From NCBI GenBank assembly GCA_910585745.1, contig CAJUFM010000075.1, positions 1 to 13,853 of the forward strand: a DNA stretch of 13,853 nt. The letters are read 5' to 3'. The position numbers were made by a program, and so were the translations under genes. Source of the DNA: an uncultured Eubacterium sp. Lineage in GTDB: Bacteria; Bacillota; Clostridia; Lachnospirales; Lachnospiraceae. The stretch's first letter is position 1, and each line of letters starts with the position of its first letter. The notes under the pieces were generated by a model. That model saw nothing but the letters and a program-made list of their open reading frames with translations. It was not told where the DNA came from and made no database searches. Positions 5,217-13,056 of this stretch are shown here, piece by piece.

Positions 5217-6017
5217 CTAATGTCTCTGATAAAAATGATCCAGGGGACCATTTCCTTTTCCCAGATCCAGACCGGCGCCAATGGCGCCTGTTATATAAAT
5301 CTTGGCGTCAGAAACCGCCTCCTCTAATGTTTTCCCCTGGGCCATACCACAGGCAATGGCACTGGATAGCGTACATCCAGTTCCATGGGTATTGCTGTTT
5401 TCTATATGGGCACCAGCATACCATGAGTGTGCTCCTGTTCCTGCATGAAACAAAAGATCATCCGCACCGCTGCCATGCCCTCCTTTGATCAGCACCGAGC
5501 ACCCATATCTGCCTGACAATTCTTCCGCTGCCCTCTCCCTGTCACTATTATTTACAATCGGACTTCCCCAGAGCTGTTCCGATTCCGGCAGATTAGGAGT
5601 GATCAGGTCCACCATCGGAAAAAGTTCATCTTTCAATGCCCTCTCAGCCTCAGGCACCAGCAGCACCCTGCCGCTGGTGGAGACCAGTACTGGATCCAGT
5701 ACGGTGAAAGGAAGTGCATTTCCTTTTGCACAGTGCTCCTTCATAACACGAATCAGTGCCCGGATATTTTCTTTTGATACCACCATCCCAATCTTGATGG
5801 CATCCGGTAAAATATCTTCAAGAACGGCCTGCATCTGTTCCTCAACCAGGCCAGGTTCCAGCGGTTCCACCCGCCTTACCCCCAGAGTATTCTGAACGGT
5901 GACCGCTGTTATAACACTCATTCCATACAACCCAAAAGCGCCAATCGTTTTCAGGTCTGCCTGAATGCCGGCCCCGCCGCTACAGTCCGAGCCTGCCACT
6001 GTCAATACTGTATTCAA
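5217..6017 (-). CDS. thiD: Hydroxymethylpyrimidine/phosphomethylpyrimidine kinase (ThiD)
   Basis: This 266-aa protein phosphorylates HMP and then HMP-P to HMP-PP for thiamine synthesis; Firmicute relatives can also act on pyridoxal, so B6 salvage is an alternative role. It is a full-length ribokinase-fold enzyme: TVAGSDCSGGAGIQADLKT (6-24), the substrate-side TAVTVQNT (37-44), VLDPVLVSTSG (106-116), ITPNLPE (139-145), IKGGHG (177-182) and the anion-hole/base motif HGTGCTLSSA (211-220) with C215. The start is TTG at 6017, placed by GGAGGAGG just upstream, and no other start fits before residue 33. It is 39 nt downstream of the sensor gene, so it is probably translated from the same transcript. 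No TPP riboswitch is seen upstream, and no other thiamine gene is nearby. Confidence 0.93.
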   Translation of the reverse strand: MNTVLTVAGSDCSGGAGIQADLKTIGAFGLYGMSVITAVTVQNTLGVRRVEPLEPGLVEEQMQAVLEDILPDAIKIGMVVSKENIRALIRVMKEHCAKGNALPFTVLDPVLVSTSGRVLLVPEAERALKDELFPMVDLITPNLPESEQLWGSPIVNNSDRERAAEELSGRYGCSVLIKGGHGSGADDLLFHAGTGAHSWYAGAHIENSNTHGTGCTLSSAIACGMAQGKTLEEAVSDAKIYITGAIGAGLDLGKGNGPLDHFYQRH

Positions 6018-6056
6018 TCTGCCTCCTCCCTTCCTTACAGCCCTCAGCTTATCCCT

Positions 6057-8804
6057 CTACATTTTCCCCTGCAGACTCTCCATGATCACCGCCAGCCTGG
6101 CAAGGTTGATCGGTTTACTAATAGTTGCATTGATTCCGCTGACAAGCCCCATTTTCACATCATTGGTCTGTATTCCCTCCAGCATCTCGATAATGGGAAT
6201 CCTCCGCAGGTTCTGATTCGACGTATATTTGATCCTTCTCGCAAACTCATAACAGTCCATATCTTCCAGTTCCCGGTCCACAAGAATCGCTGACAGCAGT
6301 CCTGAATCAAATTTATTTAGGAGCTTTTCTGCCTCTTCTCCACTAGCCGCTGTATATACCATGGCGCCATTCACTCTGAGAAGAGGCGCAATAAGCTTAT
6401 TTCGATCGTTTCCCCGCTCTACCAGTAAAATCCCCTGACCGCTTAAGTCGGCTTCTCTGCCTTCTGTATTTGTTCCTGTCGTCGGCTCACCAAAAACCTC
6501 GCCCGCCTGATCTGACAAAACGACAGGAATATCGATCTGGACAATACTATTGTGGGCAATCCCTTTCCGGAACTGAATGCTTCCACCCAGAAGTCCGGTG
6601 ATCTTGCTGGAAAGAGAAATTGAATACCCCATACCGCCAAGAGCAATAATTTTTTCCCTAAGATCCAAATCATCCGTAAATCCTGCAGAACGTTCATAAA
6701 AACGTTCATTTATCACTGGCCCTTCGTCCTCCATCTTAATACATATACTAAACCCTTCATTTTCCAGCTTTTTCTCCTGAATATACAGATTTATGGACGT
6801 TCCTTTTGGCGCGTACTTAATCCCATTGCCCAACAGATTGATTATAATTTCCTTAAAACGAAATTCATGTACAAAATAATTCTGGTCTTTGGGGAGAGAA
6901 ATATGTTCATTGATAGAAATATCCAGACCAAGGGATATTTTTCTCACCTCTTCACATATCTGGGTACATATGTTATACAGATTCACCGAATTTGCCGAAT
7001 AGGAATAGGGTGCCTGCAGCTGATTATACTCCTGAATACTTCCGATGATCTCACTCACATACTCCATGCAGCGCCGTATATGCTTATGGTTCTCTTCCGT
7101 ATGCTTTTCATTCAGCAGCTGCTTTATCGTTACGATCGGGGGATTCAGTTCTTTCACGATATAATTGAGAAATGTCCTCCTGGCCTCCATTCCCTCTTTT
7201 GCCTCTGACAGTACATCCTTTAATATTTTCCGGTCCGAACGTTTCTGATAATGTTCTTCGGCCCGGACTGCATTGACATCTCTGACCGTAAAAATAATGG
7301 TATTCACATCGGAACCAAAAAAGGCAAAATAGCAGATCATATGGGTGTATTTTCCGTCCTTTCCTTTTACCCGGCAAAAACGGTATCCTTTCGGTTCTCC
7401 AGAATGAAGAATACGGAGCATCTGCTGCAGGCTGAGAAAGAAACCGATCTCTTTTTGTTCTTCCGGTGCCACCTTATTCTTGCACCACCAGGACAGAAAT
7501 GTATCATATCTGCGGTTTCCCTGATATTCCCAGTCATATTCATCGACAAAATACGAAGTAAAGAACTCTGTCGTCACATCTATTTTTAGTATGAAGCTAT
7601 ATTCCTTTAAAATATGTTCGTCAAAAATCTGGTGCAGCTCCTGCTTCATCGTAAGAGGGATCATTCTATACATGATCTTTTTAATATATCCTGTAACCCG
7701 GACCAGCTGTCCATTTTCGTATATTTTATTCAAATATATTTCGTAATTGTCGTAGTATCTTTTGCCACTATCCTTATTATGTGTCAGCATTCGTAAATTA
7801 TCATATCTCTGCCCTTCGCTTCGGATAAAGGACATGATCTTTCTCCGGTCACTCTTGTGGATCAGCTCATTCCGAAACAATAAATCTTTGTAACTGATAT
7901 GCATATCACTCCCAATACACAGGAACGTATTTTCAGCAAAACTGTTTTCCCCAAACAATCGGAACCTCTTATCCCTGACATCATACTCAAACATCAGATC
8001 AGCGGTATTATTTTCCATCGCCATCCGGTATCGGTCTTTTTCTTTCAAAAGCTCAAAATAGATTGCTTTCCGCTTTGTGATCTCCGCAAGCATACACAAA
8101 TATTCTACTCCATCATCCCTGGTCTCGTAATAATTTCCATTGACCCTGTACCAGCAGACAGAACTATCCTGTTCTCTGACAGACCGGAACTCATAATCAA
8201 CGGGCTCTCTGTTTGCCGCCTGAGTAATAAGATGTTCCCGGAGTCCCGGAAGATCTTCAGGAAAGGTATACTTCCCGGATGTACCGATATACTCCTCCCT
8301 GCTGACGCCCATTAGTTCAAAATAATACTCATTTGCTTCCCGGATATAAAAATTATCCTTGCCGATCACTAAAAATACAATACCCCCAGGCATATTTTCG
8401 TTGATAATATCCCTCTGGATAGCCATTTTTTCCCATCTGTCAACATCCACAACTACACTGCGGATACAATCTCTTCCATTTATGTTCACGAGTTCACCTG
8501 TATCCTTGACCCAGATGTAGTCTCCATCTCCAGTTTTCATCCGGTATTTGCATTCGTATTCATTTGCCTTCTTCTCAAATCCGTATACTTCCTGGGCGAT
8601 CCTTGGTACGTCCTCAGGATAGATGCGCTCCCCCATCGTTTTTCCCAGCAGGCAATCCTTATCTTCTACGGGAATCCTAAGCATCCTCGCGTAGTCATCA
8701 TCTACCTCTAACACTTCAAAATCAATATTATAGACACAGATCCGGCATCCATAATGAATCATCTTCCCCAGGATCTCAAGTTTTTTCTTATCATGTGTAT
8801 CCAT
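6057..8804 (-). CDS. PAS-rich hybrid histidine kinase-like protein, probable pseudokinase
   Basis: This 915-aa soluble protein has no membrane segment. Domain order: PAS 1 (about 15-125, with YPEDV and YRMKTGDGDYIWVKDTG), PAS 2 (about 135-245), PAS 3 (about 255-375), a more divergent PAS-like unit (about 395-515), a dimerisation helix pair (about 520-600), a HATPase_c domain (about 640-762) and a receiver (about 790-912). Key residues are changed. The H-box position that normally reads FxxxxSHExRTP is FLNYIVKELNPP, with K551 in place of the phosphoacceptor His. The N-box INLLGNGIKY (N660) is kept. The G1 box is DEGPV (693-697), lacking the second Gly of DxGxG. The receiver keeps D843 and K897, but its acidic pair is VER (R797) and the switch Thr is Leu (L875). 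It is therefore probably a ligand-sensing scaffold rather than a working kinase. GAGGGG precedes the ATG. It lies 28 nt downstream of the GNAT gene. Confidence 0.88.
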   Translation of the reverse strand: MDTHDKKKLEILGKMIHYGCRICVYNIDFEVLEVDDDYARMLRIPVEDKDCLLGKTMGERIYPEDVPRIAQEVYGFEKKANEYECKYRMKTGDGDYIWVKDTGELVNINGRDCIRSVVVDVDRWEKMAIQRDIINENMPGGIVFLVIGKDNFYIREANEYYFELMGVSREEYIGTSGKYTFPEDLPGLREHLITQAANREPVDYEFRSVREQDSSVCWYRVNGNYYETRDDGVEYLCMLAEITKRKAIYFELLKEKDRYRMAMENNTADLMFEYDVRDKRFRLFGENSFAENTFLCIGSDMHISYKDLLFRNELIHKSDRRKIMSFIRSEGQRYDNLRMLTHNKDSGKRYYDNYEIYLNKIYENGQLVRVTGYIKKIMYRMIPLTMKQELHQIFDEHILKEYSFILKIDVTTEFFTSYFVDEYDWEYQGNRRYDTFLSWWCKNKVAPEEQKEIGFFLSLQQMLRILHSGEPKGYRFCRVKGKDGKYTHMICYFAFFGSDVNTIIFTVRDVNAVRAEEHYQKRSDRKILKDVLSEAKEGMEARRTFLNYIVKELNPPIVTIKQLLNEKHTEENHKHIRRCMEYVSEIIGSIQEYNQLQAPYSYSANSVNLYNICTQICEEVRKISLGLDISINEHISLPKDQNYFVHEFRFKEIIINLLGNGIKYAPKGTSINLYIQEKKLENEGFSICIKMEDEGPVINERFYERSAGFTDDLDLREKIIALGGMGYSISLSSKITGLLGGSIQFRKGIAHNSIVQIDIPVVLSDQAGEVFGEPTTGTNTEGREADLSGQGILLVERGNDRNKLIAPLLRVNGAMVYTAASGEEAEKLLNKFDSGLLSAILVDRELEDMDCYEFARRIKYTSNQNLRRIPIIEMLEGIQTNDVKMGLVSGINATISKPINLARLAVIMESLQGKM

Positions 8805-8832
8805 CTTTTACCCCTCTCATTTTCTGGCATAC

Positions 8833-9294
8833 CTATACATTAATCCGCATCGGCGTATAACGCATTCCGTCCCTGACCTGTTCCGGAGCCAGTTTATGAA
8901 ATCCCATCGCCTCATAGGCTTTCCTGCCTTTCGGCGAGGAATTTACTGTGATCTGCCGCAGTTCCGGGTTCTGTTCCAGACAATATGCCGCTCCCCGTCT
9001 CACCAGCTTTGTCGCCACTCCTTTTCTCTGATACTGCCGTTCCACAAATAAAAGACTGATGTGAAATCCACTTCGCATGGCGATCACACCGATCAAGCGG
9101 CTGCCCTCGAAAGCACCAAAAAACACCATCTCTCCGCGGGAGAGCATCTCTTTCATATTTTCCCATCGGATAAAGTGCTGAAAAGTCTGTATTCCAATCT
9201 GTTCATAATCTTCCGCATCACACTCTTCAAATACCTTCCACACCAGATCCAGCGCTTTATCTAATTGTCTCATGTCTATCCTGCAGATCTGCAT
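8833..9294 (-). CDS. GNAT-family N-acetyltransferase
   Basis: This 153-aa, single-domain protein has the GNAT fold, which transfers acetyl from acetyl-CoA to an amine; the substrate is unknown. Motif A is clear: beta strand ISLLFVERQYQRKGVATKLV (79-98) with the pyrophosphate-binding Q/RxxGxA loop at Q89-A94. Motif B is ITVNSSPKGRKAYEAMGFHKL (115-135), the usual C-terminal AxxxYxxxGF signature. The ATG at 9294 keeps the first strand MQICRID intact; an alternative ATG seven codons in has AGGAT at closer spacing, so the start is not certain. It is the first gene after the promoter at 9342-9371, followed 28 nt later by the pseudo-hybrid kinase and then thiD. Confidence 0.88.
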   Translation of the reverse strand: MQICRIDMRQLDKALDLVWKVFEECDAEDYEQIGIQTFQHFIRWENMKEMLSRGEMVFFGAFEGSRLIGVIAMRSGFHISLLFVERQYQRKGVATKLVRRGAAYCLEQNPELRQITVNSSPKGRKAYEAMGFHKLAPEQVRDGMRYTPMRINV

Positions 9295-9341
9295 ATTCTT
9301 TACTCTCTCTTTTACTCTGTTTTACTTGAATCCTTATTATC

Positions 9342-9371
9342 AGTATAATATAATAGTTATCAAAGTGTCAA
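9342..9371 (-). promoter_or_regulatory. Promoter of the GNAT-sensor-thiD transcript
   Basis: On the minus strand TTGACA (9371-9366) is exact consensus and TATACT (9347-9342) is a 5/6 match, with an 18-bp A/T-rich spacer. The start would be near 9335, about 40 nt before the GNAT ATG. Confidence 0.7.
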
Positions 9372-9430
9372 ATGAAAGTCCCGGAAACAGGTCAACCGCG
9401 AAAGGCAGGAAACAAGTGTGAATAGATCTA

Positions 9431-9519
9431 CTAAGCTTTCAAAAAACGAAAGCTAAGAAGTTCTACAGCAGCGAAGCTGCCTATTCTATACCGCTAATTC
9501 AAGTATTGTTTGTGCACAC
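9431..9519 (+). promoter_or_regulatory. Leader region of the GH2 gene with two stem-loops and a palindrome
   Basis: Upstream of the GH2 gene are AGCTTTC/GAAAGCT (9434-9440 with 9448-9454, loop AAAAAAC), GCAGC-GAA-GCTGC (9468-9480) and the palindrome TGTGCACA (9511-9518), which ends 13 nt before the ATG. Any of these could be an operator or leader structure controlling an inducible glycosidase. No clear sigma-A promoter was found; TATTCT (9481-9487 region) is a possible -10 without a good -35. No regulator gene is adjacent. Confidence 0.35.
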
Positions 9520-9531
9520 ATGGAGGAAGGC

Positions 9532-12500
9532 ATGAAGAAACTTTTTAATGACAGATGGAGTTTTAACAAATTTCCCCTGGATACACCAATGGATGATATT
9601 TACCGTTCTTCTGACTGGGAACTGGTGGATATTCCCCACGACTGGATGATCTACAACACGGAAAATCTCTATGAAGAGGCGATAAGCTGTTATAAAAAAA
9701 TCTTTTCCAGAGAAGAGCTTACCACTTCTGGTGATGACAAGATCTGGCTGGTGTTTGAAGGGGTTTATGTGGATACTTCGGTATTTCTAAACGAAAAACA
9801 GATCTTTACCTGGAAAAACGGATACTCCGAATTTATTATAGATATCACGGACCTGCTGACAGAAGGCAGCAATGAACTTCTGGTACGCAATGAATACCAT
9901 CTTCCCAACAGCCGCTGGTACCCAGGTTCTGGAATATACAGGGATGTCTGGCTGATCACCAGCCCGCCCGCACATTTTATACATAATGGCACATACCTTT
10001 CTACCAGACAGCTGGGAAAAACATGGGAAGTATTTATGGATGCAGAAGTAGTATTTGAACATCTTTCCGGTGAAAAAAGAGGTACAATCCGGCATACCAT
10101 AACCGATGCCCAGGGGAATGAAATTCTTACCCATGAAAATACAATCCAGCTTTCTGACACAGTCCAGACAAATAAACAGGTAATGACGCTGATCGGCCCC
10201 CAGCTCTGGGATATCCACTCCCCCTATCTCTATACCATTACATCTGAACTTTTCATTGATGGGGAACGAATGGATTCCCTGGCACAAAATCTGGGATTCC
10301 GCCATATCGAATTCGATGCAGACAAAGGTTTTTTCCTCAATGGAAGATCCGTAAAAATAAACGGAACCTGCGAACACCACGTTCTTGGATCCCTGGGGGC
10401 AGCCATGAACAGAGCAGCACTGAAACGTCAGCTCCTTATCCTGAAAGAAATGGGGGTAAATTCCATTCGCAATGCACACAATATGCCACCGGAACATATG
10501 CTGGATCTCTGCGACGAACTGGGACTTCTTCTCTATACGGAAAGCTTTGACATGTGGGAGCGCACAAAAACCGACTATGACTACGGAAATGATTTTAAAG
10601 AATGGTGGCAGAGGGATCTGGAGAGCTGGGTCCGTCAGGACCGCAACCATCCCTGCGTCTTTATCTGGGGTCTGGGAAATGAGATTTACGACACTCATTT
10701 TGACCGGGGACTGGAGATCACCCGAGAACTCCACGAGGCAGTGCGCAGGCTGGACTATAGAAAAAATGCTTTCACCACCCTGGCCTCCAACTACATCGAA
10801 TGGGAATCTGCCCAGAGAACCGGTGAAGTGATCGATCTTGTGGGTTATAATTATCTTGACAAATGCTACGATGACCACCACGAAAAATATCCGCACTGGA
10901 AAATATTCGGCAGCGAAACCAGTGCCACCGTCCAGAGCCGGGGAATCTATCATTTTCCTCTGTCGAATCGTCTCCTGACCTTTGATGACCTGCAGTGCTC
11001 TTCCCTGGGCAACTGTACCACCAACTGGGGCGCCAGAAACCCAGAACATACCATTATCGCCCACAGGGACCGGGAATTCTGCTTTGGACAGTACCTTTGG
11101 TCCGGCTTTGATTATCTGGGTGAACCCACGCCGTATTTTACCAGAAACTCTTATTTTGGACAGGTTGACACCGCCGGTTTTAAAAAGGATACCTTTTATA
11201 TGTACCAGTCTGCATGGACTGACTATAAAACCAGCCCCATGGTTCATATCCTGCCTTACTGGGATTTTAATGAGGGACAGCTTATCGATGTGCGGATTTA
11301 TTCCAATGCCCCGAAAGTGGAACTTCTCTATCAGGGAGAAAGCCAGGGAACCGCAGAAATTGACCACGCTCGTGGAAAAGTCCTTTCTGGTGACTGGCAG
11401 ATCCCTTATGAAAAGGGAAGCATCGTCGCACTTGCCTACGACGAAGAGGGCAATATCATCGCCAGAGACGAGCAGTGTTCCTTTGGAGATCCGGTTTCCA
11501 TCCGGCTCACACCGGATAAACCTGTTCTGAATGCCGATGGAGAAGACCTTATTTTTCTCACCATTGAAACACTGGATACGGAAGGCCTCTCCGTTGCCAA
11601 CGGCAGAAGCCGGATGCACATATCAGTCAGCGGCGCCGGACGGCTCGTCGGATTGGACAACGGTGACAGTTCCGATCCCGATCCCTACAAAGGCACCAGT
11701 AAGAAATTGTTCAGCGGAAAACTGCTGGCGGTCATCGCGGCAAAAACATTCCCCGGTGATATCTTCGTCACCGTAACATCCCCTTCCCTGCCCGATTCAC
11801 ACCTGACGCTGAAAGCTCTTCCACATACATACCGGGAGGGAGTATCCTGCCTGACACAAAATAAACCTTTTCCCTTAAAATACCCTGATGAAATTCCTGT
11901 GCGCAAGATAGAATTAAGAAATCTAGGCAGAAACCACTTGGATAAAGATCATAAAACTACCATTGTCACTGCTTCTATCTACCCGGAAAACGCCACCTGG
12001 CACGATCTGGAATTTAAAGCTGTCACCCTAAACGGAGTGGCAAGCAGCGCTGTAAAAATCTCCCATATCAAAAAAAACAACCAGGCTGAGATCATGGCAG
12101 TGGGGGATGGAGAATTCCGCCTCTGCTGCACCTGCAGCAACGGACTGGATCATATAGAAGTGATCTCAGAACTTGACTTTGAAGTTACGGGTCTGGGAGA
12201 AGCCTCTGTCAGCCCATACCATATCGTATCTGCCATCAACTATAATTCCAGCTCTGACGACGGATTGATCCTGAGTTTTCAGGGCGGTGTGTATATCACA
12301 GGTAATAAGCGCACCACTGTAACCTTTGAAAACATAAATTTTGGAGACTACGGTGCTGATGAGATCCATCTCCCAATCTTTTCTTTCAGCGATGACCTTC
12401 CTCTGGAGATCTGGCAGGGAACACCAGGGGAAGAAATTACTGGTCCGGCCGATCCAGGTGCGGTTTCCTCAACCGGCCAATGTCTCCTTCGTGAAACCTA

Positions 12501-13017
12501 TCATGCCAAAAGCTGGTACAACCACTACCAGGAAAATATATTCCGGCTGTCAAAACGCCTAAAAGGCATCCAGACCATTACAATTGTTGTATACCCGGAA
12601 GTGAAAATGTCCCTGCAGGGTTTCTATTTTACCGAAATAGAGAAAGCCTATGCAAAACTAAATGCCTCCGACAGCAGCAATATCACCGGAGATATGTTTA
12701 CTCTTGACGGGGATGCCGTCCGTAATATCGGAAATAATGTCACCGTGGAATTTGACAATATGCATTTTGGCAGGGAAGGTCTCCACAGCATCACCATCTA
12801 TGGACGTTCCCACATCGAAACAAATACCATTCACGTGCGCTTTGCACCAGCTGACGGAAGTGATGCCATCATTAACCAGATCATCGAATTCCCTTACAGT
12901 GACAACCCCCAGACACTCACCTTTTCTCTAGATCCTGTATACGGTGACTACAGCCTGAACCTGATCTTCCTCCCCGGCTGCAAGTTTGACCTGGAATGGC
13001 TGCAGATCGGCAAATAA
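9532..13017 (+). CDS. Glycoside hydrolase family 2 enzyme (beta-galactosidase/glucuronidase type) with C-terminal sandwich modules
   Basis: This 1161-aa retaining glycosidase has no signal peptide, so it acts in the cytoplasm on imported oligosaccharides. Order: GH2 sugar-binding jelly roll (about 5-150, with IPHDWMI and RWYPGSGIYRDVWL), immunoglobulin-like domain (about 155-260), TIM barrel (about 265-565), DUF4982-like domain (about 570-640, PYWDFNEGQLIDVRIYSNA), a further Ig-like domain (about 650-760, SGAGRLVGLDNGD) and a C-terminal half (about 780-1161). The acid/base is E384 in IWGLGNEIYD and the nucleophile E462 in GSETSATVQSRG. The C-terminus has two related modules starting TVTFENINFGDYG and TVEFDNMHFGREG, resembling CBM6/35-type units. 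The ATG at 9532 is chosen because GGAGG (9522-9526) sits at proper spacing, while the ATG four codons upstream overlaps that RBS. Exact substrate cannot be told; beta-galactoside is the default guess. It is monocistronic and convergent with the Rpn gene. Confidence 0.9.
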   Translation: MKKLFNDRWSFNKFPLDTPMDDIYRSSDWELVDIPHDWMIYNTENLYEEAISCYKKIFSREELTTSGDDKIWLVFEGVYVDTSVFLNEKQIFTWKNGYSEFIIDITDLLTEGSNELLVRNEYHLPNSRWYPGSGIYRDVWLITSPPAHFIHNGTYLSTRQLGKTWEVFMDAEVVFEHLSGEKRGTIRHTITDAQGNEILTHENTIQLSDTVQTNKQVMTLIGPQLWDIHSPYLYTITSELFIDGERMDSLAQNLGFRHIEFDADKGFFLNGRSVKINGTCEHHVLGSLGAAMNRAALKRQLLILKEMGVNSIRNAHNMPPEHMLDLCDELGLLLYTESFDMWERTKTDYDYGNDFKEWWQRDLESWVRQDRNHPCVFIWGLGNEIYDTHFDRGLEITRELHEAVRRLDYRKNAFTTLASNYIEWESAQRTGEVIDLVGYNYLDKCYDDHHEKYPHWKIFGSETSATVQSRGIYHFPLSNRLLTFDDLQCSSLGNCTTNWGARNPEHTIIAHRDREFCFGQYLWSGFDYLGEPTPYFTRNSYFGQVDTAGFKKDTFYMYQSAWTDYKTSPMVHILPYWDFNEGQLIDVRIYSNAPKVELLYQGESQGTAEIDHARGKVLSGDWQIPYEKGSIVALAYDEEGNIIARDEQCSFGDPVSIRLTPDKPVLNADGEDLIFLTIETLDTEGLSVANGRSRMHISVSGAGRLVGLDNGDSSDPDPYKGTSKKLFSGKLLAVIAAKTFPGDIFVTVTSPSLPDSHLTLKALPHTYREGVSCLTQNKPFPLKYPDEIPVRKIELRNLGRNHLDKDHKTTIVTASIYPENATWHDLEFKAVTLNGVASSAVKISHIKKNNQAEIMAVGDGEFRLCCTCSNGLDHIEVISELDFEVTGLGEASVSPYHIVSAINYNSSSDDGLILSFQGGVYITGNKRTTVTFENINFGDYGADEIHLPIFSFSDDLPLEIWQGTPGEEITGPADPGAVSSTGQCLLRETYHAKSWYNHYQENIFRLSKRLKGIQTITIVVYPEVKMSLQGFYFTEIEKAYAKLNASDSSNITGDMFTLDGDAVRNIGNNVTVEFDNMHFGREGLHSITIYGRSHIETNTIHVRFAPADGSDAIINQIIEFPYSDNPQTLTFSLDPVYGDYSLNLIFLPGCKFDLEWLQIGK

Positions 13018-13056
13018 ATAGCCAAGACTACTTGTCCCTTCGCTTTGCAGCTTTCT

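Noticed and set aside
9787..11619. 610-codon open frame on the minus strand inside the GH2 gene
   Set aside because: It lies wholly antisense to a clearly functional GH2 with intact catalytic motifs, has no RBS or recognisable domain, and its composition is that of a codon-bias shadow.
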